From: Zoogloeaceae bacterium G21618-S1
GTDB taxonomy: Bacteria; Pseudomonadota; Gammaproteobacteria; Burkholderiales; Rhodocyclaceae
Assembly: GCA_027214125.1 (NCBI GenBank)
Contig: JAPWHF010000002.1
Coordinates: 1-64,000 of the forward strand
Direction: 5' to 3'
Length of the DNA stretch: 64,000 nucleotides
Below the pieces are notes generated by a model. The model was not told where the DNA came from. It made no database searches and worked only from the letters and a program-made list of their open reading frames with translations. This document shows positions 1 to 7,591 of the stretch, one piece after another. Each line of letters starts with the position of its first letter. Position 1 is the stretch's first letter. The translations under genes were made by a program, and so were the position numbers.

Positions 1-332
1 GCGGCGCGAGCATCACGATTGATGGCGGGATCACGGTCGAGTGCCCGGGGACGATTACGGTGCATGCGAGCAAGAAGTCATTTGGTGGGCCGACGCAGCT
101 AAGTTACGACGCGCCAAGCTTTTCGCCACCCGATGCCTTCCATCTCAAACCGGTGCTCAGATGGCAACACACCGGCGATCCGGCCATCAATCGGCGCTTT
201 CGCGCCATGCTCGAAGACGGTCGAGTTGTCGAAGGGCGCACCGACGGCGCGGGGCAGACCGATCTGCTCGACATGGCCAATTTCCAGAAAGCCACCATCG
301 AAATCCTGCCCGAGGAGCCCGGCGCGTCATGA
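1..332 (+). CDS. vgrG: VgrG type VI secretion spike protein, 3' end only
   Basis: The window opens inside this gene; codons read in frame from base 3 and end at the TGA at 330-332, so only about 109 C-terminal residues are visible. They start with a GASITIDGGI-type strand, followed by ITVEC and ITVHASKK. This repetitive beta pattern is typical of the DUF2345/needle part at the end of VgrG, the trimeric spike that carries effectors on the type VI secretion tube. After the needle comes a roughly 70-residue tail (LRWQHTGDPAINRRFRAM...) that resembles a small beta domain used for cargo docking; this is inference. The stop overlaps the ATG of the lipase effector by four bases (ATGA), as expected for a VgrG and its cognate effector translated together. 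The N-terminal gp27/gp5-like part lies outside the window. Confidence 0.85.
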   Translation, partial: GASITIDGGITVECPGTITVHASKKSFGGPTQLSYDAPSFSPPDAFHLKPVLRWQHTGDPAINRRFRAMLEDGRVVEGRTDGAGQTDLLDMANFQKATIEILPEEPGAS

Positions 333-2467
333 AAGACTGGCACCCCAATCCGCGCATCCGCGAAGCGATGCGCAACGGCGACCGTATCGCCATCTGCACC
401 AGTGTGCCCAAGTGCGCGAACCCCGAGCAGATCGTTGAGTGCGCCGGCCCCATGCCCGGCGTCATCATCCTGGTCCATGGCGTCAACGACGTGGGCGAAG
501 CCTACGCCACCCAGGCCAAAGGCTTGTGCGAGGGGCTGAACCTGCGCCTGGGGCGCAACGACCTCACCCCCGGCAACTGGGACATCGCCCGCGCCTGCCG
601 CGACAACCGCGTGGCCAGTTACGAGCGCCGCGCCGACCAACAAGGCTACAACCCGATCATCCCCTTCTACTGGGGCTATCGACCGGTGGACAAGGCCACC
701 TACGAGGCCGACCGGGCACGCTACCGCGAGGAACTGGCCCGACGCGGCGCGGCCGGCGCCGACGCGCCCTACGATGCCTACTACATCGACGGCAGATCCG
801 ACCCGAAGCGCGGCTTTCAAAACGTCGATTGCTTCAAAAACCGGCTCGACGAACACTTCGCCAAGAACGGCGGCGTGTTCGCCAACGCCACCACCAGCCT
901 GATCGACATGTGGGGGCCGGGCGGCGATATCTTCGGACTGGCCCGGTGGATCTCGAGCATGGGCCAGGATCTGAGCCACACGATTCCCGACGCCCCCCAC
1001 CGCATCTACATGGTCAATGCCGCGCAGCGGTTGGCGAATTTGATATTGATGATTCGGCGCGGCAGTAAAGCAACCAAGGATGATTCCATCAACATCGTCG
1101 CCCACAGCCAGGGCACGCTGGTCGCTATGCTGGCTAACTTGTTGGTGGCCCAAGTAACCCCAAAAGAGCGCCCTGCCGACTGCCTCATCCTCAACCATTC
1201 CCCCTACAGCCTCGAAACGCCGACGCTCGAAGCCATGCAGTCGCATGGCCCCCAGCAGTCGCGCCGGGCGCGCACCGACACCCTTGTCAACTTCTGTCAG
1301 TTAATCGGCACGCATCGCAAACCCGGCCCCACGCCCGAGGCGCTGGCCTGCTCCGGTGTGGCCGCACAGCGCATCGTCGGTACCGCCACCCATGTCAGAG
1401 ACAATCACGGCAAGGTCTTCAACTACTTCTGCCCGCATGACCAGACGGTGTCGCTGCGCAACGTGCAGGGCATGGGCTGGCAGGGCGTGCCCCCGGCGGT
1501 GGCGGCGCGCTGCGCGCCGGCCCTGGCACAGCGCATTTTTCTGGACGGGCGGGCCATGCACAGCCCGCCGGGGCCGATCACGCTACCCGATCTGAAACGC
1601 ACCTGGCTTGGCGTCGCCTCCAACAGCGATGTGCCCGACGGCCAGGTGCGCGACATCAACGCCCCGATCCTGCCCGATCTGGGCTATACCTTTGCCTTGC
1701 CGGCAGGCTGCGACACGCTGGGTTCGTCCGACTGGGGGGTGCAGAGCGCGGCGGCGGCGGTCGAGGGGGAGAACCACATCCAGTTCCAGAGCGCCGATCC
1801 GCGCCCGGGCGTCAGACCACTGCCCCGCGGCTATCAACAAGAACTCTTGCGCACCGAGCTGGCCGAGCTCGAAGCGGCCTTCGCCGCACGCGGCGAGCAC
1901 TGGACCCTGGTGCGCGCCACGGCCAACAGCGAAGGCTTGTTTGTGACGCGATACATGACGCCGGAGGAGCTGCGCGAGCGCGCCCGCGACACGTCAACGA
2001 CCACCTCCAACCATTCGGCCATCGTGCTTGATGAAGCCGCCTCGCGCTGTGCGACGGCCTTCGATCTGGCCGTGGGGCGATGCCGCAGCTACGATACGGG
2101 CAAGCTCGATGGGGGGGCGTTTTGGCAAAAGCTGTTGCGGGTGGCGGATTGGCGGGAAAGCGTAGTCAAGTTCGACCGGGACTACTATCTGAAGGGCATC
2201 CTTCCTCCCGACATCAAGAAGCAGATGAACAAACCGCCCGCCATCCCTGGCCTGGTCAACGAAAGCACCGAATCCGCCCTATACGATGGTGAACTGCGCC
2301 GTATCAACGAGCGCATCGGACGCCTTGAGCGTGAGCGTAACCAGTGGCCAGCACGCGAATGGGAAGAGCGCATGCGCGATCTGAAACGCCAGCGCCGATC
2401 AGTCGAACAAATGCACGAGATAACACGCCAGCGGGATACGCGCTTCCCGGTCGTGAATGCTGAATGA
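329..2467 (+). CDS. tle3: Tle3-family type VI lipase effector
   Basis: 712-residue predicted antibacterial phospholipase of the Tle3 family, delivered by the upstream VgrG into the periplasm of rival cells to degrade membrane lipids. The ATG at 329 overlaps the vgrG stop; the frame stays open further upstream, but only inside vgrG. The N-terminal half is an alpha/beta hydrolase: strand-turn VIILVHGVND near residue 45 and nucleophile elbow AHSQG with Ser260. The C-terminal half contains NYFCPHDQTVSL and NVQGMGWQGVP, which I recognise from the DUF3274/Tle3 C-terminal domain of the Pseudomonas aeruginosa Tle3 (PA0260) family. The tail (about residues 635-712) is charged and probably helical. The stop overlaps the immunity gene start. 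A truncated second copy lies at 3263-4639; the two share long near-identical stretches but diverge in the last ~100 residues. No signal peptide is seen, as expected for T6SS cargo. Confidence 0.9.
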   Translation: MKDWHPNPRIREAMRNGDRIAICTSVPKCANPEQIVECAGPMPGVIILVHGVNDVGEAYATQAKGLCEGLNLRLGRNDLTPGNWDIARACRDNRVASYERRADQQGYNPIIPFYWGYRPVDKATYEADRARYREELARRGAAGADAPYDAYYIDGRSDPKRGFQNVDCFKNRLDEHFAKNGGVFANATTSLIDMWGPGGDIFGLARWISSMGQDLSHTIPDAPHRIYMVNAAQRLANLILMIRRGSKATKDDSINIVAHSQGTLVAMLANLLVAQVTPKERPADCLILNHSPYSLETPTLEAMQSHGPQQSRRARTDTLVNFCQLIGTHRKPGPTPEALACSGVAAQRIVGTATHVRDNHGKVFNYFCPHDQTVSLRNVQGMGWQGVPPAVAARCAPALAQRIFLDGRAMHSPPGPITLPDLKRTWLGVASNSDVPDGQVRDINAPILPDLGYTFALPAGCDTLGSSDWGVQSAAAAVEGENHIQFQSADPRPGVRPLPRGYQQELLRTELAELEAAFAARGEHWTLVRATANSEGLFVTRYMTPEELRERARDTSTTTSNHSAIVLDEAASRCATAFDLAVGRCRSYDTGKLDGGAFWQKLLRVADWRESVVKFDRDYYLKGILPPDIKKQMNKPPAIPGLVNESTESALYDGELRRINERIGRLERERNQWPAREWEERMRDLKRQRRSVEQMHEITRQRDTRFPVVNAE

Positions 2468-3287
2468 AATGATGGAGAACACTTTGATGTGGTTGATTCC
2501 GCTGTGGACGCTCGGCCTTGCGCTGGCGTGTCTCATGTTAGGTCAATGGATGTGCAAGAAGCCGGCGCGGTATTTGGCCTCCGGCCTTGTGCTGGCCGCG
2601 CTGATCCCGTGGCTGCCGTCGAGCCATGCCGAGCCACCGACGAAGCCGTCAACACAGCTCATATACCGTTTCGATGATCATCGCTACCTGACGATGATTG
2701 GCTACGGTTGTGAAGGGGCGATCCACTACGTGGATGAGAAGCGCGACATCAACACACCGATGATCGATCAGTTCGCTAGGGTTTTTCTGCCGAAAATCAT
2801 CCATGCCGACAACGATGGCGACTTTATCTTCATTCCTTATCACGAACCGTCGGCGTTTCGTGTCTCGAAGGATCACGGCAAAACGTTTCAGGATGCGCGT
2901 TGGGTTGGGATCATCGAGTTTGGATCGGAGGCAATCAAACAAATCACCGTCGTCAATCAGCAGGCGTTCATTGAGCTTAAGGACGGGCGGGTTTTCATGA
3001 CGTCGAAGCCCTTTGGGGAAGGTTGGGGGATGAATGTTGTCGATGCCATCAACGTGCTTCCCGAAACCACGCTGAGTGACCGCCCCGAATTCCAAAACCT
3101 CCCCACCACCATCCCCGAAGTGAAGGACTACAAAGGCTGGTCGCAAATGCGCTGCGACCCCGACCTCGAAGGCGAACCCAAACAAACCAGCGGCACCCGC
3201 TGGAATGCCTTTCAGCTGGCCGTACTCGATGGGCTCGGGCGCACCGTGGCGCGGCCGGTGACGTGGCTGATCGGGGCGGCAGGCTGA
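2457..3287 (+). CDS. tli3: Tli3-family immunity protein, copy 1
   Basis: 276 residues, predicted to neutralise the Tle3 lipase encoded immediately upstream. The N-terminus carries two hydrophobic stretches: LMWLIPLWTLGLALACLML, and a second ending in PWLPSSHA before a polar domain. The protein is therefore probably anchored in the inner membrane with a periplasmic domain, the compartment where a Tle3 toxin acts. The soluble part begins IYRFDDHRYLTMIGYGCEG and continues with IHADNDGDFIFIPYHEPS, then FRVSKDHGKTF; this pattern matches the Tli3 immunity family. ATG 2457 overlaps the toxin stop by 11 bases; ATGs at 2469 and 2472 are alternatives and the MMEN start is conserved in copy 2. It is near-identical to copy 2 (4629-5456) except for two patches, around residues 160-170 and 188-215. 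Confidence 0.85.
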   Translation: MLNEMMENTLMWLIPLWTLGLALACLMLGQWMCKKPARYLASGLVLAALIPWLPSSHAEPPTKPSTQLIYRFDDHRYLTMIGYGCEGAIHYVDEKRDINTPMIDQFARVFLPKIIHADNDGDFIFIPYHEPSAFRVSKDHGKTFQDARWVGIIEFGSEAIKQITVVNQQAFIELKDGRVFMTSKPFGEGWGMNVVDAINVLPETTLSDRPEFQNLPTTIPEVKDYKGWSQMRCDPDLEGEPKQTSGTRWNAFQLAVLDGLGRTVARPVTWLIGAAG

Positions 3288-4639
3288 ACGCGTCCGGCGC
3301 CGACGGCCCCATCCTCAACCACGCCCCCTACAGCCTCGAAACACTGACGCTCGAAGCCATGCAGTCGCACGGCCCGCAGCCGTCACGCCGGACACGCACC
3401 GACACCCTGGCCAACCTCTGCCAGCCGATCGACACGCAGCGCCTGCCGGGCCTCACTGCCCGGCACATCGTTGGCACCGTGAGTCCGCCCGCCCGCCGGG
3501 CCGCCCCAAGGGCGGGCGCGGCCCCCTCGGGGGGCAGCGAACGCAGTGAGCATGGGGGCTCCTCCATGCGCGACAACCATGGCAAGGTCTTCAACTACTT
3601 CTGCCCGCACGATCAAACCGTGTCGCTGCGCAATGTGCAAGGCATCGGCTGGCAGGGCGTGCCCTCGGCGGTGGCCGGGCGTTGCGGGCGGGCACTGGCG
3701 CAGCGCATTTTTCTGGACGGGCGGGCCATGCACAGCCCACCGGGTCCGATCACGCTGCCCGATCTGCAACGGCCCTGGCGCAACGTTCCCAGCAACCGCG
3801 ATGTGCCCAATGGGCAGGTGCGCGATATCAACGCCCCGGCCTTGCCCGATCTGGGCTACACCTTTGCCTTGCCGGCGGGCTGCGATACGCTGGGTTCGTC
3901 CGACTGGGGGGTGCAGAGCGCAGCGGCGGCGGTCGAGGGCGAGAACCACGTCCAGTTTCAGAGCACCGATCCACGCCCGGGCGTCAGACCACTGCCCCGC
4001 GGCTATCAACAAGAACTCTTGCGCACCGAGCTGGCCGAGCTCGAAGCGGCCTTCGCCGCACGCGGCCAGCACTGGACCCTGGTGCGCGCCACGGCCAACA
4101 GCGAAGGCTTGTTTGTAACGCGATACATGACGCCGGAGGAATTGCGCGAGCGCGCCCGCGACACATCGACGACCACCTCCAACCATTCAGCCATCGTCCT
4201 CGACGAAGCCGCTTCGCGCTGTGCGACGGCCTTCGATCTGGCCGTGGGGCGATGCCGCAGCTACGACACGTGCAAGATCGATGGCGGGGCGTTTTGGCAG
4301 AAGCTGTTGCGAGTGGCGGATTGGCGGGAGAGTCTTGAGCCGGATGACCGACTCTATTACAGCGACGGTATCCTGCCACCGGATATCAAACGCGCAATGA
4401 ACAAACCGCCCGCCATCCCTGGCCTGGTCAACGAAAGCACAGAGATCGAAGGCTACGCGGCAGCCCTACAAGACATCGACACCAAGATCGCGAAACACGA
4501 GCGCGAGCGGGCTCACTGGCCGTCACTGGAGTGGGACCACAAGATGCGCGGCCTGCAAGCCGAGCGCGGCACCCTGCTGACAAGCTACAAGGCCGCGCGC
4601 GAACGGCAGTCCCGCTACCCGGTGGTGCATGCAGACTGA
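3263..4639 (+). CDS. orphan Tle3 C-terminal fragment (second toxin tip)
   Basis: Open frame of 458 codons homologous to the C-terminal two thirds of the Tle3 at 329-2467. Homology starts right after the upstream immunity stop (3285-3287), at the residues aligned with toxin segment ADCLILNHSPYS (here ADGPILNHAPYS), about 25 residues past the catalytic serine of copy 1. The hydrolase N-terminus and GHSxG-type elbow are therefore missing and it cannot be a working lipase alone. A GTG at 3263 inside the immunity gene and an ATG at 3566 are possible starts; neither has a convincing ribosome-binding site, so expression is uncertain. A 78-base in-frame GC-rich insertion (about 3480-3562) interrupts the alignment, and about a dozen residues present in copy 1 are missing just before it. 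The last ~100 residues differ strongly from copy 1. The likely role is as a silent reservoir for recombination into the full toxin; a decaying duplicate is the alternative. Confidence 0.75.
   Translation: MADRGGRLNASGADGPILNHAPYSLETLTLEAMQSHGPQPSRRTRTDTLANLCQPIDTQRLPGLTARHIVGTVSPPARRAAPRAGAAPSGGSERSEHGGSSMRDNHGKVFNYFCPHDQTVSLRNVQGIGWQGVPSAVAGRCGRALAQRIFLDGRAMHSPPGPITLPDLQRPWRNVPSNRDVPNGQVRDINAPALPDLGYTFALPAGCDTLGSSDWGVQSAAAAVEGENHVQFQSTDPRPGVRPLPRGYQQELLRTELAELEAAFAARGQHWTLVRATANSEGLFVTRYMTPEELRERARDTSTTTSNHSAIVLDEAASRCATAFDLAVGRCRSYDTCKIDGGAFWQKLLRVADWRESLEPDDRLYYSDGILPPDIKRAMNKPPAIPGLVNESTEIEGYAAALQDIDTKIAKHERERAHWPSLEWDHKMRGLQAERGTLLTSYKAARERQSRYPVVHAD
3480..3562. repeat. REP-like palindromic insertion inside the orphan toxin fragment
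   Basis: Alignment with the first toxin copy shows a net 78-base insertion between the codons for IVGT and RDNHGKVF. It contains two short palindromes, CCGCCC-CAAG-GGGCGG and CCCCCTCGGGGGG, followed by GCAGCGAACGCAGTGAGC. This looks like the GC-rich extragenic palindromic elements often scattered through betaproteobacterial genomes (family resemblance from memory, not searched). The length is a multiple of three, so the reading frame survives. No second copy was noticed elsewhere in this window. Confidence 0.5.
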
Positions 4640-5456
4640 AATGATGGAGAACGCTTTGATGTGGTTGATTCCGCTGTGGACGCTGGGCCTCGCGCTGGCG
4701 TGTTTCATGTTTGGCCAATGGATGGGGAAGAAACCCGCCCGGCTGGTCGCCGCCGGGCTGGCTGTCAGCGCCTTGATTCCGTGGCTGCCGTCGAGCCATG
4801 CCGAGCCACCGAGGAAGCCGTCAACACAGGTCATATACCGTTTCGACGATCATCGCTACCTGACGATGATTGGCTACGGTTGTGAAGGGGCGATCCACTA
4901 CGTGGATGAGGAGCGCGACATCAACACCCCGATGATCGACCAGTTCGCAAGGGTCTTTCTGCCGAAAATCATCCATGCCGACAACGATGGCGACTTCATC
5001 TTCATTCCCTATCACGAACCGTCGGCATTTCGTGTCTCGAAGGATCACGGCAAAACGTTTCAGGATGCGCGCTGGGTTGGTACCCGCCCCTACGGCCGAG
5101 AAATTAAAGCAATAACGGTCGTCAATCAGCAGGCCTTCATCGAGGTCAAGGACGGGCGGGTTTTCATGACATCAAAGCCGTTTGGGAAGCGCTGGGGGCT
5201 GGATGTGATCGATGCAAAGAACTATCTCCCGCAAACCACGCTCGCCGAATGGCCAAATTTCCAAAACCTCCCCACCACCATCCCCGAAGTGAAGGACTAC
5301 AAGGGCTGGACGCAGATGCGCTGCGACCCCGACCTCGAAGGCGAGCCCAAACAAACCAGTGGCACCCGCTGGAACGCCTTTCAACTCGCCGTGCTCGACT
5401 GGCTCGGGCGCACCGTGGCCCGACCGATCACCTGGCTTGTGCACGTGATGGCTTGA
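4629..5456 (+). CDS. tli3: Tli3-family immunity protein, copy 2
   Basis: 275 residues, paralogue of the immunity protein at 2457-3287 with the same layout: MMEN start, first hydrophobic helix LMWLIPLWTLGLALACFMF, second hydrophobic stretch ending PWLPSSHA, then the periplasmic-type domain with IYRFDDHRYLTMIGYG and FRVSKDHGKTF. Most of the domain is identical to copy 1. Differences cluster in two patches: TRPYGREIKA replaces IIEFGSEAIKQ, and KRWGLDVIDAKNYLPQ replaces EGWGMNVVDAINVLPE. The gene overlaps the end of the orphan toxin fragment in the same way copy 1 overlaps the full toxin. The inference is that it protects against the toxin variant whose tail is stored in the orphan fragment. It probably acts at the periplasmic face of the inner membrane. 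Confidence 0.83.
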   Translation: MQTEMMENALMWLIPLWTLGLALACFMFGQWMGKKPARLVAAGLAVSALIPWLPSSHAEPPRKPSTQVIYRFDDHRYLTMIGYGCEGAIHYVDEERDINTPMIDQFARVFLPKIIHADNDGDFIFIPYHEPSAFRVSKDHGKTFQDARWVGTRPYGREIKAITVVNQQAFIEVKDGRVFMTSKPFGKRWGLDVIDAKNYLPQTTLAEWPNFQNLPTTIPEVKDYKGWTQMRCDPDLEGEPKQTSGTRWNAFQLAVLDWLGRTVARPITWLVHVMA

Positions 5457-5466
5457 GGCGGCCTCG

Positions 5467-5600
5467 CCCTGCCGACGCCCCGATCCTCAAGCACTCGCCC
5501 TATAACCAGGAAACGCCCTTGTGCGAGCGAGGCCAATCGTACGACCGCCAGCACTCACGCCGGGCGCACATTTACGCTCGCATCCGGAAAGCCGGTTGAA
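5467..5600 (+). pseudogene. third, decayed Tle3 toxin fragment
   Basis: Directly after the second immunity gene, the frame reading PADAPILKHSPYNQETP and then RGQSYDRQHSRRA aligns with toxin segment PADCLILNHSPYSLETP...QSHGPQQSRRA. It begins at the same toxin position as the orphan copy at 3288 and stops at a TGA at 5597-5599. Only about 43 residues remain and no third immunity gene follows. This shows that the unit has been inserted behind an immunity gene at least twice with the same 5' boundary. Confidence 0.7.
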
Positions 5601-5798
5601 TATGCTGTCTGGGCTGCCCGCCCGCCACGTTGCTTGAAAGTAAGTGGGCGCAGCTTCAGGGTCGACAAATACGGTGAGGAAGGCGCACGAGAGCGGGCGA
5701 TCGCACTGCGCCAGCACTTCGAGGCGCAGGTGGAGGGATTTCATGCGCCGCATGTGCCTGAGAGATTTTTGCCGGACGACAGCAAGCATCAAAAGTAG
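5601..5798 (+). pseudogene. remnant of an AP2-domain protein
   Basis: One frame, ending at the TAG at about 5796-5798, reads SGRSFRVDKYGEEGARERAI and then ALRQHFEAQVEGFHAP. This closely resembles the strand-helix end of the AP2 domain in the intact gene at 45001-45531 (KRVKFSVNKYGEEGAFKLAL). The first part of the domain is missing or unrecognisable and no plausible start was found. AP2 domains in bacteria commonly accompany mobile integrases or homing endonucleases, which fits an island boundary here. The 33 bases from here to 5831 hold nothing recognisable. Confidence 0.5.
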
Positions 5799-5831
5799 TC
5801 CGCTTCCCGCCCAAGAACCAAAATGCTTTAT

Positions 5832-7490
5832 CTACGCGCGCCCCAGGCGCTGCCGCGCAATCTGCCCCGACAAGATAATGACCGGCACCAGACCTACCGC
5901 GACAATCGTCAAGGCGGCGGTCGAGGCTTCGGCCAGTCGTTCGTCGGAGGCCAGATTGAAGGCCTGGGTGGCCAAGGTATCGAGGTTGAACGGGCGCATC
6001 ACCAGCGTGGCGGGCAACTCTTTCATCACGTCTACGAACACCATCAAACCCGCCGTCAGCAGACTGCCCTTGAGCATGGGCATATGCACCCGCCTCAAAC
6101 TGGCCCACGCGCCCGCCCCCAGGCTGCGTGCCGCCTCGTCCATGGACGGGGTGATCTTGCCCAGACCTGTATCGACCGCGTGCAGCGCTACGCTGAGAAA
6201 GCGCGTGAGGTACGCGTACACCAGCGCCACCATGCCACCGGTGAGCACCAGACCAATGCTGAGATCAAAATGCATCTTGAACTGCCCGGCGAGCCAGTTG
6301 TCGAGTTGCGTAACCGGGATCAACACGCCTACCGCAATCACCGTGCCCGGCACGGCATAGCCCAGCCCCACCACACGGTTCAGGCTGCGTGTAAAGGGGC
6401 CACGCGAGAGTCGATTGGCGTAGGCCAGCAGCATGGCCAGCGCCACGCCGAGCACCGCGGTCACCGAGGCGAGCATGAAACTATTCCCGGCCAGGGTGAA
6501 AAAACGCGGTCCGAAATGCGCATCGCCCTCGGTCACGGCCATCTCCAGCAACAAACCGGCCGGCAACAGAAAGCCAAACAACAACGGCAAGAAGCAGGCG
6601 ATCGACGCGATCGCGCCCGCGAGCGGCGACAGCTTTCGCCCGAGCGGCGGGCGCTGTTGACGCGAGGTGTCGTTAAAGCGCGCCCGCCCACGGCTGATGT
6701 GCTCGAGCATCAGCACCAGCACCACAACCGACAGCAGCGCCGCCGACAACTGCGCGGCGGCGGCCCGGTCGCCCAGCGAGAACCAGGCGCGGTAGATGCC
6801 GGTGGTGAAGGTCTGCACGCCGAAATACGACACCGTGCCAAAGTCGGCCAGGGTTTCCATCAGCGCCAGTGCGGTGCCGGCAACAATCGCTGGGCGCGCC
6901 ATGGGCAGGGACACCCGAAAGAAGCACGCCCATGGCCCGAGGCCAAGCGAGCGTCCCGCCTCCATGGCGCCGGTAGCACGCTCCAGAAACGCAGTGCGTG
7001 CCAGCATGTAAACATAAGGATAGAACACGAAGGCGAACATGCCGACTGCGCCGCCGACCGTTCGAACGTCGGGAAACCAGTAGTCGCCGTACTGCCAGCC
7101 AAACCACTCGCGCAACAGACTCTGTAGTGGGCCGACAAACTGCAGAAAATCGGTGTACACATAGGCCATCACATAGGCCGGTACCGCCAACGGCAAAATC
7201 AGCGCCCACTCGAAAAACCGCCGTCCGGGGAAATCGTGCATCACCGTCAGCCAGGCGGTGGTCACCCCAATGCTGGACACGCCGAGCCCCACACCAACGC
7301 ACAGAATGACGGTGTTGAGCATGTAGTCGGGCAACACCGTCGAGGCCAGATGCGCCCACGTGTCGAGGGTGCTGAAATCGGTCAGACTCGCAAAAACCGC
7401 CAGGATCGGCACGGCGGCCAGCGCGGCAATACCCAGTGCGGCAAGTGTCAGCCAGGGGTACTGGCCAAGCAAAGTCAGACGAGGGCGCAT
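5832..7490 (-). CDS. fbpB: Fbp-type ferric iron ABC transporter permease
   Basis: 552-residue inner-membrane permease with about twelve hydrophobic helices in two homologous halves, each with the binding-protein-dependent permease signature where the ATPase docks (EAGRSLGLGPWACFFRVSLP in the first half, DEAARSLGAGAWASLRRVHMP-like in the second). The duplicated single-chain form and length fit the FbpB/SfuB ferric-iron group; ThiP-type thiamine permeases are similar, so the substrate is inferred. The start at 7490 has GGGAACAGG just upstream as a ribosome-binding site. It is transcribed away from the ATPase gene beginning at 7592, about 100 bases apart, so the two may share a regulated divergent promoter region. 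No periplasmic iron-binding protein (FbpA) gene lies in the window. Confidence 0.85.
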   Translation of the reverse strand: MRPRLTLLGQYPWLTLAALGIAALAAVPILAVFASLTDFSTLDTWAHLASTVLPDYMLNTVILCVGVGLGVSSIGVTTAWLTVMHDFPGRRFFEWALILPLAVPAYVMAYVYTDFLQFVGPLQSLLREWFGWQYGDYWFPDVRTVGGAVGMFAFVFYPYVYMLARTAFLERATGAMEAGRSLGLGPWACFFRVSLPMARPAIVAGTALALMETLADFGTVSYFGVQTFTTGIYRAWFSLGDRAAAAQLSAALLSVVVLVLMLEHISRGRARFNDTSRQQRPPLGRKLSPLAGAIASIACFLPLLFGFLLPAGLLLEMAVTEGDAHFGPRFFTLAGNSFMLASVTAVLGVALAMLLAYANRLSRGPFTRSLNRVVGLGYAVPGTVIAVGVLIPVTQLDNWLAGQFKMHFDLSIGLVLTGGMVALVYAYLTRFLSVALHAVDTGLGKITPSMDEAARSLGAGAWASLRRVHMPMLKGSLLTAGLMVFVDVMKELPATLVMRPFNLDTLATQAFNLASDERLAEASTAALTIVAVGLVPVIILSGQIARQRLGRA

Positions 7491-7542
7491 CCTGTTCCCG
7501 AAAAAAGCCCGACGGCCAACGCGCCTCGGGCAGGAACGAAAT

Positions 7543-7548
7543 TATAAT
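7543..7548 (+). promoter_or_regulatory. candidate -10 box of the iron ABC transporter ATPase gene
   Basis: A perfect TATAAT lies in the short divergent gap between permease and ATPase genes. It overlaps the upstream in-frame ATG at 7547, which argues that the later ATG at 7592 is the true start. No good -35 hexamer is present at 17 bases, so an activator or relaxed promoter is possible. The AATG-N5-CATT inverted repeat at about 7546-7558 is only weakly Fur-box-like. Confidence 0.4.
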
Positions 7549-7591
7549 GGATCGCATTCAGTCCTCCCGCCAAGCCACCGAACTTTCTGCC

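Noticed and set aside
5467-5831. A third complete toxin-immunity pair
   Set aside because: The toxin frame stops after about 43 residues and no Tli3-like sequence follows; the remainder matches an AP2 remnant.
7543-7561. Clear Fur box between fbpB and fbpC
   Set aside because: The AATG-N5-CATT repeat matches the 19-base consensus too weakly to claim by eye.
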